Source: Nocardioides albertanoniae (lineage in GTDB: Bacteria > Actinomycetota > Actinomycetes > Propionibacteriales > Nocardioidaceae). Taken from it: a stretch of DNA of 64,000 nucleotides. Positions 1 to 8,397 of this stretch are shown here, one piece after another. The stretch is taken from the NCBI RefSeq assembly GCF_006716315.1, contig NZ_VFOV01000001.1, positions 2,248,501 to 2,312,500 of the forward strand. The letters are read 5' to 3'. The position numbers and the translations under genes were made by a program. Within the stretch, counting starts at the first letter, position 1, and each line of letters starts with the position of its first letter. A model generated the notes under the pieces. That model was not told the origin of the DNA, made no database searches, and saw nothing but the letters and a program-made list of their open reading frames with translations.

Positions 1-129
1 GAGGGCGATGCCGCGCAGGCCGTGGATCTCGCTGATGTGGCCCGATCCGGCCTGCCCAGTTTTGGGGCTCTTCGGCTCGCTGGCCGTCGGCGTGGTCGTG
101 GAGGTGGAGGAATCCGAGATGGCGGTCAA
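1..129 (-). CDS. Acyltransferase 3 (OafA/YrhL-like) membrane protein, N-terminal fragment
   Basis: The gene reads leftwards and leaves the window after about 43 codons. The visible part is a Ser/Thr/Pro-rich head followed by GHISEIHGLRGIAL. That is the hallmark opening of acyltransferase-3 family integral membrane proteins (usually [ED]IxGLRgiAv just before the first membrane helix). These enzymes O-acylate cell-surface glycans or antibiotics. An in-frame stop lies just upstream, so the only start codon I can find is TTG at 129-127; no clear ribosome site precedes it. It diverges from the xylose transporter operon across about 215 bp. The substrate cannot be guessed from this fragment. The family call rests on one short but distinctive motif. 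Confidence 0.6.
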   Translation of the reverse strand, partial: MTAISDSSTSTTTPTASEPKSPKTGQAGSGHISEIHGLRGIAL

Positions 130-286
130 CTGATCGCAGTTCTATGTGGATGTGGCATCGGGTGGCTGGGGGAGTGGCGTCGCACGTTAACAACCGACGG
201 TGGCCGCGAGGCATACGGGAGTTATCAAACCGGCACCGAGTTCTCCTCAGAAACCCTCCACGCCGTTATCTGAAGCGATAGGTTTG

Positions 287-310
287 CACGTCGACGTGAC
301 ATAGATCACA
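287..310. promoter_or_regulatory. CRP/GlxR-like site overlapping a 12-bp palindrome upstream of xylF
   Basis: Positions 295-310 read CGTGACATAGATCACA, which fits the GlxR/CRP consensus TGTGANNTANNTCACA at every fixed base but the first. A perfect palindrome CACGTCGACGTG (287-298) overlaps its left half. The site lies 35-50 bp before the xylF start, where cAMP-dependent carbon control would be expected. A possible -10 (TAGGTT) sits at 279-284, so the site may lie at or just after the transcription start. Whether it activates or represses cannot be read from the sequence. Confidence 0.6.
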
Positions 311-344
311 TGCGGGGAACACTCAGGACTGAGGAGTCCGACGA

Positions 345-1466
345 ATGAACACACACAAGCTCGGCCGCCTGATGGCGGTCGCCGCGGTCGCTACTGTCTC
401 GACCGCTTCGCTGGCGGCATGTGGTGGGGGATCCGATGACGGAGGCGGTTCGGGCAGCTCGGGCGGCACCGACGTCGGGGTGATCCTGCCCGACGCGACG
501 ACGTCTCCTCGCTGGGAGTCGCAGGACCGCCCCAACCTCGAGAAGGCCTTCAAGGACGCCGACCTGAAGGCCACGGTCCAGAACGCCCAGGGCAACACCG
601 CGAAGTTCGGTCAGCTGTGCGACAGCATGATCAACGAGGGCGTGAAGGTCATCATCATCACCAACCTCGACTCCGAATCGGGTGCGTCCTGCCTCAAGAA
701 GGCCGCCGACGCGGGCGTGACGAGCATCGACTACGACCGGCTGACCCTCAACGGCGGCGCCTCCTACTATGTCTCCTTCGACAACGTGAAGGTCGGCGAG
801 CTGATGGGCACCGGGCTCGACGAGTGCATCACCGCCGCGGGAAAGAAGGGCGGCAACATCGTCTACGTCAACGGCGCGGCGACCGACAACAACGCCGCCC
901 TGTTCAAGTCGGGCTACGAGAAGGCGCTCGAGCCCAAGATCGACGACGGCACCTACAAGCTCGTCGGCGACCAGTCCGGCGAGTGGGACGCCACCAAGGC
1001 CGGTCAGGTCTTCGACCAGATGTATACCGCCAACGGCGGCAAGATCGACGGCGTCGTCTCCGCCAACGACACCATGGCCGGCGGCATCATCGCCCGGCTG
1101 AAGGCCAACAAGGTGCAGGGCAAGATCCCGGTGACCGGGCAGGACGCCTCCGTCGAGGGCCTGCAGAACATCCTGCAGGGCTTCCAGTGCGGCACGGTCT
1201 ACAAGAACACCGAGCTCGAGGCCAAGGCGGCCGCCGACCTGGCCATCGCGCTGATCAAGGGTGACGAGGGCGCCGCCGAGAAGCTCGCGACCGGCACGGT
1301 CGAGGACACCGAGGCCGGCAAGGACGTTCCCTCGGTCCTCGCCGAGCCCGTCTGGGTCACCAAGGACACCGTCAAGACCGTCATCGAAGACGGTCAGGCT
1401 GACGCGGCCGAGGTCTGCGCCGGAGCGATCGCCGACCTGTGCGACGAGAGCGGCGTCCCTCAGTGA
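345..1466 (+). CDS. xylF: Xylose-type sugar ABC transporter, substrate-binding lipoprotein
   Basis: This is the 373-residue lipid-anchored sugar receptor of an importer. A short basic and hydrophobic signal ends in the lipobox LAAC with Cys26, followed by a Gly/Ser-rich linker. The mature part is a periplasmic-binding-protein type 1 (ribose/xylose group) domain; the segments YDRLTLNGGASYYVSFDNVKVGEL and GVVSANDTMAGGI resemble XylF. The ATG at 345 follows GAGGAG (331-336). It heads a tight operon with the ATPase (4-bp overlap) and the permease. The xylose assignment comes from sequence style and from xylA/xylB 10 kb downstream; ribose, fructose or another pentose remains possible. Confidence 0.8.
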   Translation: MNTHKLGRLMAVAAVATVSTASLAACGGGSDDGGGSGSSGGTDVGVILPDATTSPRWESQDRPNLEKAFKDADLKATVQNAQGNTAKFGQLCDSMINEGVKVIIITNLDSESGASCLKKAADAGVTSIDYDRLTLNGGASYYVSFDNVKVGELMGTGLDECITAAGKKGGNIVYVNGAATDNNAALFKSGYEKALEPKIDDGTYKLVGDQSGEWDATKAGQVFDQMYTANGGKIDGVVSANDTMAGGIIARLKANKVQGKIPVTGQDASVEGLQNILQGFQCGTVYKNTELEAKAAADLAIALIKGDEGAAEKLATGTVEDTEAGKDVPSVLAEPVWVTKDTVKTVIEDGQADAAEVCAGAIADLCDESGVPQ

Positions 1467-2212
1467 GCCCGCTGCTGGAGCTGCGCGGCGTCGAGAAGTC
1501 CTTCGGAGCCGTGCAGGTCCTGCGCGGCGTCGATCTCTCGGTGCGGGCAGGCCGCGTGACCGCGCTCGTCGGTGACAACGGTGCCGGCAAGAGCACCCTG
1601 GTCAAGGGAGTGGCCGGCATCCATCTCTTCGATGCCGGCGACTACCTCTTCGAGGACGATCCGGTGAAGGTGACCAGTCCGAAGGACGCCGCCGCGCTCG
1701 GCATCGAGGTCGTCTACCAGGACCTCGCGCTGTGCGACAACCTCGACGTCGTCCACAACATGTTCCTCGGCCGGGAGATGAGACGGCTGCGGCTGGTCGA
1801 CGAGGACACCATGGAGCAGCGCGCCCGCGAGACGCTCGACGGTCTCTCGGTGCGTACGCTGAAATCGGTGCGTACGCCGGTGGCCTCCCTCTCCGGTGGC
1901 CAGCGTCAGACGGTGGCGATCGCCCGGGCCGTGCTGTGGAACTCCAAGTTCGTCATCCTCGACGAGCCGACCGCGGCGCTCGGCGTGGCCCAGACCGAGC
2001 AGGTGCTCCGGCTGGTGAGGCGGCTGGCCGACCGTGGCCTCGGCGTGCTGCTGATCAGCCACAACCTCAACGACGTCTTCGAGGTCGCCGACGACGTCGC
2101 GGTCCTCCATCTGGGTCGCATGGTCGGCCAGATCGATGTCGCCTCGACGACGCGTGAGCGGGTCGTGCAGGCCATCACCACCGGCGTCGTGCCCGAGGGA
2201 GGGGCCGCATGA
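1463..2212 (+). CDS. xylG: Sugar ABC transporter ATP-binding protein (single-cassette XylG/FrcA type)
   Basis: This is a 249-residue ATPase that powers the importer. Walker A GDNGAGKS lies at residues 37-44; the signature LSGGQRQ, Walker B VILDEP and switch His in LLISHNL follow in order. It is a single ABC module, about half the length of E. coli XylG, which carries two cassettes; it matches the FrcA-like one-domain form and would act as a homodimer. The start is taken as GTG 1463, overlapping the xylF stop by 4 bp (GTGA), because this gives a normal ABC N-terminus. A longer frame from 1439 would add eight basic residues without homology. Confidence 0.85.
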   Translation: MSPLLELRGVEKSFGAVQVLRGVDLSVRAGRVTALVGDNGAGKSTLVKGVAGIHLFDAGDYLFEDDPVKVTSPKDAAALGIEVVYQDLALCDNLDVVHNMFLGREMRRLRLVDEDTMEQRARETLDGLSVRTLKSVRTPVASLSGGQRQTVAIARAVLWNSKFVILDEPTAALGVAQTEQVLRLVRRLADRGLGVLLISHNLNDVFEVADDVAVLHLGRMVGQIDVASTTRERVVQAITTGVVPEGGAA

Positions 2213-3483
2213 GTGTGGACACCGACGACCGACCGGTGGCCGATCCGGCCTCGCCGGACCCGATGCCCGACAACTCGCTGGCCGGCATCCTGCGGTCCTA
2301 CCTGGCCAAGCTCAAGGGTGGTGAGGTGGGCTCGCTGCCCGCGGTGCTGGGGTTGATCGCGCTGGTCGTGGTCTTCTCGGCGCTGCGGCCCGAGCAGTTC
2401 ACCAACTCGTTCAACTTCGCCAACCTGATCGGCCAGTCGGCGGGCGTGACGGTGCTCGCGATGGGCCTCGTCTTCGTGCTGCTGCTCGGGGAGATCGACC
2501 TCTCGGCGGGGTTCGCGGGCGGCACCTGTGCCGGGGTGCTCGGTGTCTTCCTCACCAGGCAGGACTGGCCGCTGGTCGCGGCGCTGCTGGCCGCCCTGGT
2601 CGCCGGCGCGATCATCGGTCTGCTGATCGGGCTGCTGGTGGCCAGGCTCGGGATCCCGTCGTTCGTGGTCACCTTGGCGGCGTTCCTCGGCCTGCAGGGC
2701 GTGCTGCTCTCGATGATCGGTGAGGGCGGCACGATCGCCTATCGCAACGACTTCATCAACGGGCTCAACAACGCCAACCTGCCGGTCTGGCTCGGCTGGG
2801 CGCTCGCGGTCGTGTGCATCGTGAGCTACGGGGCCACGACCTTCCTCACCGACGCTCGCCGACGGGCCAAGGGGCTGACGGTGCAGCCGATCCTGCTCTG
2901 GGCGCTGAAGTCCGGCCTGTTGACGGTCGTGGTGCTCGCGGTGGTCGGCTATCTCTCAGGTGAGCGCAGCCGCAACCCGGCGCTGACCTCGCTCAAGGGC
3001 GTGCCCGTCTCGCTGCTGGTGATCGTCACCCTGCTGGTGGTGCTGACGTTCATGCTCACCCGCACGGCGTGGGGACGCCACGTCTATGCGGTCGGCGGCA
3101 ACGCCGAGGCGGCCCGTCGGGCAGGTATCAACGTGTTCCGCGTGCGCCTGTCCTGCTTCATCCTCTGCTCCACGATGGCGGCGGTCGCGGGCATCATGAT
3201 CGCCAGTCGCACCAACTCGGTGAACCCCAACACGGGCGGCGAGACCACCCTTCTCTACGCCGTGGGCGCGGCCGTCATCGGCGGCACCTCGCTCTTCGGT
3301 GGCAAGGGCCGGGTCATCGACGCCGTCATCGGAGGCACCGTCGTGGCGGTCATCGACAACGGGATGGGCCTGCTCGACCAGCCGCAGGGCACGGTCTGGA
3401 TGGTCACCGGTCTGGTGCTCCTGGTCGCGGCCAGCGTCGATGCTCTCTCGAGGAGGCGTGCTTCGGCGACCGGCCACGTCTAG
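2209..3483 (+). CDS. xylH: Xylose-type sugar ABC transporter permease
   Basis: This 424-residue polytopic membrane protein belongs to the BPD_transp_2 (RbsC/XylH) family. The conserved VLAMGLVFVLLLGEIDLSAG segment lies near residue 80-100. The ATPase-contacting region is RTAWGRHVYAVGGNAEAARRAGI, followed by AVGAAVIGGTSLFGGKGRV. Its length is greater than RbsC (about 320) and close to XylH (about 390). It overlaps xylG by 4 bp (ATGA), so the three transport genes form one translationally coupled operon that ends at a hairpin just downstream. It should form the transmembrane channel that receives sugar from the XylF-like lipoprotein. Confidence 0.85.
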   Translation: MSVDTDDRPVADPASPDPMPDNSLAGILRSYLAKLKGGEVGSLPAVLGLIALVVVFSALRPEQFTNSFNFANLIGQSAGVTVLAMGLVFVLLLGEIDLSAGFAGGTCAGVLGVFLTRQDWPLVAALLAALVAGAIIGLLIGLLVARLGIPSFVVTLAAFLGLQGVLLSMIGEGGTIAYRNDFINGLNNANLPVWLGWALAVVCIVSYGATTFLTDARRRAKGLTVQPILLWALKSGLLTVVVLAVVGYLSGERSRNPALTSLKGVPVSLLVIVTLLVVLTFMLTRTAWGRHVYAVGGNAEAARRAGINVFRVRLSCFILCSTMAAVAGIMIASRTNSVNPNTGGETTLLYAVGAAVIGGTSLFGGKGRVIDAVIGGTVVAVIDNGMGLLDQPQGTVWMVTGLVLLVAASVDALSRRRASATGHV

Positions 3484-3505
3484 CGGCGTGTCCCGTCTGC
3501 TGGAT

Positions 3506-3527
3506 CCCCGCCTCGTCAGGGGCGGGG
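3506..3527 (+). terminator. Hairpin after the xylFGH operon
   Basis: CCCCGCC (3506-3512) and GGCGGGG (3521-3527) form a 7-bp GC stem with an 8-nt loop, 23 nt after the xylH stop. No U-tract follows, as is common for actinobacterial terminators. It lies immediately before the promoter of the next gene. Confidence 0.45.
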
Positions 3528-3533
3528 ACTGGC

Positions 3534-3546
3534 TACGTTCTTCGGC
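3534..3546 (+). promoter_or_regulatory. Leaderless-type promoter -10 (TACGTT) of the secreted protein gene
   Basis: TACGTT at 3534-3539 is followed by 7 nt and then the ATG at 3547. This places the transcription start at or next to the initiation codon. No Shine-Dalgarno sequence is present. Confidence 0.5.
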
Positions 3547-4926
3547 ATGCTTCGAGGATGCGTCGTCACGCTGCTTGCCGGTGTCCTGGTCATGGCGCTC
3601 GGGGCGCCGGCGAGCGCGGGGCCGGGCGAGCCGCCCAACCCCTACGCCGGACCCGACGGCACCGCCGGCATGCACGGTGACTCGGCGGCCTCCGACACGA
3701 CCGCCTGGGCGGGGCCGGGCGCCGAGGCGCGCCCGGGGTGGCCGGTCACGCTGCCCGCGGTCTGCCCGACGATCCTGGCGGGCCGCGACGGGATGGTGCA
3801 GGCGCTGTGCACGGAGTACGCCGACAGAGCACCGAGCCTCTATCTGATCGACCCGCACACCTGGCTCCCGGTCGCCCGCCGCCACCTGAAGGCAGGCGAC
3901 CTGCTCGGCGGTGTCTATGCCTACATCGACCACCGCGACCGCCTGGTCACCGTCGACGGATCCGGGTCGATCAGGTGGCTCGACCACGAGCGCACCGCCC
4001 TCGGCTGGCGGATCACCGTCGACCAGGAGCAGCCGGTCGACCTGCCGGAGGGCGACGCGGTCACGACGCTCGGGCCGGGCTATGACGGCCACATCTGGTT
4101 CGCGACGTCTCAGGGGCGCGCCGGCTACGCGGTGGCAGGCGGTGAGACCCGGTTCGTCACGCTCGGCGACGGCAGCGAGAAGGTCGCCAACTCGATCGCC
4201 ACCTCGACGCGAGGCACCGCGGTCACCTCCGACCACGCCACCTATCTGCTGCGCAGCACCGCGACCGGCGTCGACGTCGTCTGGCGGCGGGCGTACGACC
4301 GTGGGCCGGCGCGCAAGCCCGGCCAGCTCAGCTGGGGGTCGGGGTCGACGCCGACGTTCTTCGGCCCGCGCAGCGGCAGCGACTACGTCGCGATCACCGA
4401 CAACGCCCGCCCGCGCGAGAGGCTGCTGGTCTATCGGGCCGACGACGGGCGCGAGGTGTGCCGCCTGCCGATCCTGGGCCCGGAGAGCTCGGGCACCGAG
4501 AACTCGCCGGTGGCCTGGGGCAGGTCGGTCTACCTCGCGTCGACCTACGGCTACCCCTATCCGGCGCAGGCCACCGAGCACGCCGACCCGGCCGACCCGG
4601 AGAAGGCCGACTTCGTGGGCGGCATGACCCGCATCGACGTGAGCCCCGACGGCTGCCGCACGAGGTGGACCAACGACACCGCCTCGGCCGCCGTGCCCAG
4701 GCTTTCGCGCGAGGAGAACGTTCTCTACACGGTGAAGCGCTCCGCCGGCGGCTGGCGCTGGCAGCTGGCCAGGATCGACCCCGAGACCGGCCGCGAGCTC
4801 AGCCTGACCCACCTCGGCCTCGGCCCGCTGGCCGACACCCTGCAGATGGTCGGCACGATCCTTCCCGACGGCACGCTGCTGCAGGGCAACATCGCCGGTC
4901 TCCGCGTCGTACGCCCGCGCGGCTGA
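3547..4926 (+). CDS. Secreted beta-propeller-like protein of unknown function
   Basis: I do not recognise a named family. The 459-residue product starts with a clear Sec signal (hydrophobic LLAGVLVMALGAPASAG, probable cleavage after ASA near residue 24) and has no membrane anchor. The rest is rich in repeated Trp/Tyr/Asp-containing beta-strand units (for example GSIRWLDHER, DGHIWFATSQGR, GTAVTSDHATYLLRS), compatible with a WD/PQQ-like propeller. Several cysteines (near 'VCPTI', 'LCTEY', 'EVCRLP', 'DGCRTRW') could form disulfides outside the cell. It stands alone between the xyl transporter and the lacI gene, convergent with lacI and only 6 bp from it. A link to sugar use is possible but unsupported. 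Confidence 0.65.
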   Translation: MLRGCVVTLLAGVLVMALGAPASAGPGEPPNPYAGPDGTAGMHGDSAASDTTAWAGPGAEARPGWPVTLPAVCPTILAGRDGMVQALCTEYADRAPSLYLIDPHTWLPVARRHLKAGDLLGGVYAYIDHRDRLVTVDGSGSIRWLDHERTALGWRITVDQEQPVDLPEGDAVTTLGPGYDGHIWFATSQGRAGYAVAGGETRFVTLGDGSEKVANSIATSTRGTAVTSDHATYLLRSTATGVDVVWRRAYDRGPARKPGQLSWGSGSTPTFFGPRSGSDYVAITDNARPRERLLVYRADDGREVCRLPILGPESSGTENSPVAWGRSVYLASTYGYPYPAQATEHADPADPEKADFVGGMTRIDVSPDGCRTRWTNDTASAAVPRLSREENVLYTVKRSAGGWRWQLARIDPETGRELSLTHLGLGPLADTLQMVGTILPDGTLLQGNIAGLRVVRPRG

Positions 4927-4932
4927 GATTCT

Positions 4933-5967
4933 TCAGTCGCTCGAGGGTGCGGCGGTGCTGCTGCGCTCGACGAGCTCGGCCGGGAGCCGCAGATGGCGCT
5001 CGGTCTCCTTGCCCTCGAGCAGCTCGAGCAGGAGCCCGAGCGCTGCGCGGCCCATCTCGTGGAGGGGCTGGGCGACGGTGGTGAGCGGGGGAGTGGCGTC
5101 GCGGGCCTCGGGCACGTTGTCGAAGCCGATCACCGAGAGGTCTTCGGGCACGCGCAGACCGAGCGAGCCGGCCACCTCGATGACCTTGATCGCGGAGATG
5201 TCGTTGGCGGCGAAGATGGCGGTGGGGCGCAGCCCGTCCGGGAGCGAGAGCAGCTCGCGGGCCGGCGCCTCGGCGAGCTCGGGGCGGTAGCCACCCACCC
5301 GGATCAGGTCGGGGGAGACGCTGAGACCGGCGGCGTGGAGTGCCTCTCGATAGCCCTGCTCGCGCAACGCGGCCGAGCGGAGGTCGGGGCGGCCGCCGAG
5401 GAAGCCGATGCGCTGGTGGCCGAGGCCGACCAGGTGGTCGACGGCGAGCCTCGCGCCGGTCACGTTGTCGGCGTCGACGGTCATCGGCCCGTCCGGCCCG
5501 GTGTGGGGGTCGATCGCGACGACCGGGATGGTGGTCTCGTCGGTGATGATCATCGACGGGGTGACGACGATCGCGCCGTCGATCAGCGTGTGACCGAGGC
5601 GGGAGAGCGAGCGGCGCTCCCATCCGCTGTGGTTGTGGACGCCGGTCGAGCCCGCGTGGGCGAGGAGCTCGTAGCCGGTGCTGTCGAGGCCGGCCGAGAT
5701 GCCCTTGAGCAGCTCGGCCGAGTAGGGCTCGAACTCGGCGACGAGCACACCGATGACGCGGGTGCTCTTGCGGCGCAGGCTCGAGGCGATCAGTGACGAC
5801 TGGTAACCGAGCTGGTCGATGACCGCGAGCACCTTCTCCGAGGTCGACTCGCTGACACCGTAGCGCTCGTTGATGACCTTCGAGACCGTTGCCACCGAGA
5901 CGCCGGCCTCCCGGGCCACGTCGGTGATCGTCACCCGACGGGGTCGTGGCTGATCGAGCGTACTCAT
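4933..5967 (-). CDS. LacI-family transcriptional repressor of the oligosaccharide/xylose operon
   Basis: This 344-residue regulator has an N-terminal helix-turn-helix (VTITDVAREAGVSVATVSKVIN, residues 12-33) and hinge (YQSSLIASSLRRKSTRVIGVLV). A periplasmic-binding-like effector domain follows, with GFLGGRPD, AIFAANDISA and VIGFDNVPEA. It diverges from the binding-protein/permease/GH3/xylA operon and shares with it a 14-bp perfect palindrome. By analogy with BxlR of Streptomyces, it probably senses xylo- or gluco-oligosaccharides. A -10 TACTCT (5974-5979) six nt before the ATG indicates leaderless expression. It overlaps no neighbour; its stop is 6 bp from the convergent gene at 4926. Confidence 0.9.
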   Translation of the reverse strand: MSTLDQPRPRRVTITDVAREAGVSVATVSKVINERYGVSESTSEKVLAVIDQLGYQSSLIASSLRRKSTRVIGVLVAEFEPYSAELLKGISAGLDSTGYELLAHAGSTGVHNHSGWERRSLSRLGHTLIDGAIVVTPSMIITDETTIPVVAIDPHTGPDGPMTVDADNVTGARLAVDHLVGLGHQRIGFLGGRPDLRSAALREQGYREALHAAGLSVSPDLIRVGGYRPELAEAPARELLSLPDGLRPTAIFAANDISAIKVIEVAGSLGLRVPEDLSVIGFDNVPEARDATPPLTTVAQPLHEMGRAALGLLLELLEGKETERHLRLPAELVERSSTAAPSSD

Positions 5968-5997
5968 GGGCTGAGAGTAGCCCAGACGAGCCGTGTT

Positions 5998-6060
5998 CGA
6001 TAACCATCGACGAAAACGTTATCGATAACGATTGACACAGCCTCTTCGGAACGCCATGCT
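5998..6060 (+). promoter_or_regulatory. LacI-type operator and promoter of the GH3/xylA operon
   Basis: CGTTATCGATAACG (6017-6030) is a perfect 14-bp palindrome with the central CG typical of LacI-family operators. A second half-site CGATAAC lies at 5998-6004. Directly next to it is TTGACA (6032-6037), then a 17-bp spacer and CATGCT (6055-6060), a good -35/-10 pair for the rightward operon. A repressor bound at the palindrome would abut the -35 box, and it also lies upstream of lacI, so autoregulation is likely. Confidence 0.75.
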
Positions 6061-6122
6061 CGACCCAGCAATGTGGCGGCAGTCACATGAAACATCCGCA
6101 GCTGAGACGAAGAGGTCCCAAG

Positions 6123-7403
6123 ATGTCGAGGAAGACACAGGCGCTCGCCGCGCTGTGCGCCGGAGTGATGATTGCCGCCACCGGTTGTGGCGGCTCGGGC
6201 GACTCCGGTGGCGGCGACAGCACCATCACGTGGTGGCACAACTCCAACAACGAGCCCGGCAAGGGGTTCTACGAGCAGGTCGCGAAGGACTTCGAGAAGG
6301 CCAATCCGGGCGTCGACGTCAAGGTCGAGGCCTTCGCCCACGAAGACATGCTCACCAAGCTCGACGCCGCATTCCAGAGCGGTGACGTCCCCGATGTCTA
6401 CATGGAGCGCGGTGGCGGCGAGCTCGCCGACCATGTCGAGGCCGGGCTGACCCGCGACCTCTCGAAGGACTCCGCCGACATCATCGAGCAGATCGGTGGC
6501 AGCGCCGCCGGCTGGCAGGTCGACGGGAAGACGTACGCCCTGCCGTTCTCCATGGGTGTGGTCGGGTTCTGGTACAACACCGAGCTCTTCGAGAAGGCGG
6601 GCATCACCGAGACGCCGACGACGATGCCCGAGCTCTACGCCGCCTTCGACAAGCTCGAGAAGGCCGGCATCACGCCGGTCTCCCTCGGTGGCGGTGACCT
6701 GTGGCCGGCGGCGCACTACTACTACGCGGCCGCACTGCGCGGCTGCTCGCAGGAGACGCTGACCTCCGCGGTCGCCGACCTGGACTTCTCCGACCCGTGC
6801 TTCGAGAAGGCGGGGGAGACGGTCGAGCAGATCGTCGCCGAGAGGCCGTTCAACAAGGGGTTCCTCTCCACGGCCTCGCAGACCGGACCGACCTCGGCCT
6901 CTGGTCTGCTGGCGACGGGGAAGGTCGCCATGGAGCTGGCCGGCCACTGGGAGCCGGGCGTGATGCAGGGCATCACCGAGGACAAGCAGGGGCTCGGTGA
7001 CAAGACCGGGTGGTTCCCGTTCCCGGCTGTCGACGGCGGCGAGGGCGACCCCACAGCTCAGCTGGGTGGCGGCGATGCCTGGGCGGTCTCCGAGGAGGCC
7101 CCCGACAAGGCCGTCGACCTCGTCAACTACCTGCTCTCCGACGACGTCCAGAAGGGCTTCGCCGAGAACGACATGGGCCTGCCGACGGTGCCCGCGGCCG
7201 GCTCCTCGGTCAAGGACCCGGCCCTGGCCGAGCTGTTGAAGGTGCGCGACGAGGCGCCCTTCGTGCAGCTCTACTTCGACACCGCCTTCGGTGAGTCCGT
7301 CGGCGGCGCGATGAACGACGAGATCGGACTGCTCTTCGCCGGAAAGGCCACCCCTGAGGACGTCGTGACGGCGACCCAGGAAGCCGCCGACAAGGAGAAG
7401 TGA
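6123..7403 (+). CDS. Oligosaccharide ABC transporter substrate-binding lipoprotein
   Basis: This is a 426-residue solute-binding protein of the extracellular family 1 (MalE/CebE/BxlE-like). The lipobox is IAATGC with Cys22, followed by a Gly/Ser/Asp linker and ITWWHNSNNEPGKGF, the typical opening of carbohydrate-binding members. The start ATG 6123 is preferred over 6087 because AGAGG (6111-6115) lies 7 nt upstream and the signal peptide then has normal length. It is the first gene of the operon behind the LacI operator. Context (GH3 glycosidase, xylA) suggests xylobiose or related oligosaccharides, but cellobiose is not excluded. Confidence 0.85.
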   Translation: MSRKTQALAALCAGVMIAATGCGGSGDSGGGDSTITWWHNSNNEPGKGFYEQVAKDFEKANPGVDVKVEAFAHEDMLTKLDAAFQSGDVPDVYMERGGGELADHVEAGLTRDLSKDSADIIEQIGGSAAGWQVDGKTYALPFSMGVVGFWYNTELFEKAGITETPTTMPELYAAFDKLEKAGITPVSLGGGDLWPAAHYYYAAALRGCSQETLTSAVADLDFSDPCFEKAGETVEQIVAERPFNKGFLSTASQTGPTSASGLLATGKVAMELAGHWEPGVMQGITEDKQGLGDKTGWFPFPAVDGGEGDPTAQLGGGDAWAVSEEAPDKAVDLVNYLLSDDVQKGFAENDMGLPTVPAAGSSVKDPALAELLKVRDEAPFVQLYFDTAFGESVGGAMNDEIGLLFAGKATPEDVVTATQEAADKEK

Positions 7404-7413
7404 CGGTCCTCTG

Positions 7414-8397
7414 GTGAGCTCGGAACACATGCTCGGTGCGGTCGCCTCGGGGCGACCGCACCGCACCACCCCGCCTCCTTCGGCACCGCCTCGCACCACC
7501 TCGCCCAGGTCGACCCCGTGGCGTCAGCGCGCCGAGATCGCGTTCTTCGTGACGCCCGCGCTCGCGCTGATGGCGCTGTTCATCGCCTGGCCGGTCCTGA
7601 GTGCGGTGCGGTTCTCCGTCTACGACTGGAACGGCCTCGGCCCGCTCGACGACTTCGTCGGGTTCGCCAACTATGCCGACGTGCTGAAGGACGACGTCTT
7701 CACCGACGCGGTGATCCACAACCTGGTCATCGTGGTCGGCTCGATCATCGTCCAGCTCCCGCTCGGGGTCGCGCTCGCGCTGCTGCTCAACCGCCGGATG
7801 GCGGGGCAGGGGCTGCTGCGTACGCTGATCTTCGTCCCCTACGTCCTGGCCGAGGTCATCGCCGGGGTCATCTGGTTCCAGCTCCTCCAACCTGACTACG
7901 GCCTGATCGACGCGATCATGGGCGGGATCGGTCTCACCCCGCCCGACGAGGGCTGGCTCGGCACCCCCGAGGTCACCTTGTGGGTCGTCCTCGCGGTGCT
8001 CACCTGGAAGTATCTCGGGCTGGCCGTGCTGCTCTTCCTGGCCGGGCTGCAGAGCGTGCCCGAGGAGCTCTACGAGGCGGCCCAGCTCGACGGCGCGAGC
8101 TGGTTCCAGACCCAGTGGCGGGTGAGCATCCCGCTGCTCGGCCCGACCATCCGCACCTGGTGCTTCCTGTCGATGATCGGCTCGATCCAGTGCTTCGACA
8201 TGATCTGGGTGCTCACCGGCGGTGGCCCGGCGGACGCCACGACCACGATGGCGACCTACCTCGTCGACGAGGGCACCAACCGGCACAACTACGGCATCGC
8301 CGGTGCGGCCTCGGTCGTGCTGTTCGCGATCGCCTTCGTGATGGCGCTGGCCTACCAGCTCGTCGTGCTGCGTCGCGACACCAAGGAGGAGGCATGA
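7414..8397 (+). CDS. Sugar ABC transporter permease (MalF/UgpA type)
   Basis: This 327-residue inner-membrane permease has a Pro/Thr/Arg-rich cytoplasmic head of about 38 residues and then six predicted helices, starting AEIAFFVTPALALMALFIAWPVL. The ATPase-coupling EAA loop is EELYEAAQLDGASWFQTQWRVSIPLL. The start is GTG 7414, 10 bp after the binding-protein stop; ATG 7429 is an alternative. It overlaps the second permease by 4 bp. No ATPase gene is present in this operon, so a shared MsiK-like ATPase encoded elsewhere must energise it, as known for several Streptomyces family-1 sugar importers. Confidence 0.88.
   Translation: MSSEHMLGAVASGRPHRTTPPPSAPPRTTSPRSTPWRQRAEIAFFVTPALALMALFIAWPVLSAVRFSVYDWNGLGPLDDFVGFANYADVLKDDVFTDAVIHNLVIVVGSIIVQLPLGVALALLLNRRMAGQGLLRTLIFVPYVLAEVIAGVIWFQLLQPDYGLIDAIMGGIGLTPPDEGWLGTPEVTLWVVLAVLTWKYLGLAVLLFLAGLQSVPEELYEAAQLDGASWFQTQWRVSIPLLGPTIRTWCFLSMIGSIQCFDMIWVLTGGGPADATTTMATYLVDEGTNRHNYGIAGAASVVLFAIAFVMALAYQLVVLRRDTKEEA

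Noticed and set aside
264..270. CGTTATC half-sites of the LacI operator at 264-270 and 40941-40947
   Set aside because: Only single half-sites without a matching partner; chance occurrence is likely at this length.
2956..4812. Very long open frame on the minus strand opposite xylH and the secreted-protein gene (similar ones at 24430-27165, 47193-49541 and 9044-11620)
   Set aside because: These mirror well-supported plus-strand genes; the low stop-codon frequency of about 70% GC DNA explains them. Their translations are Arg/Gly/Asp-rich without domains.
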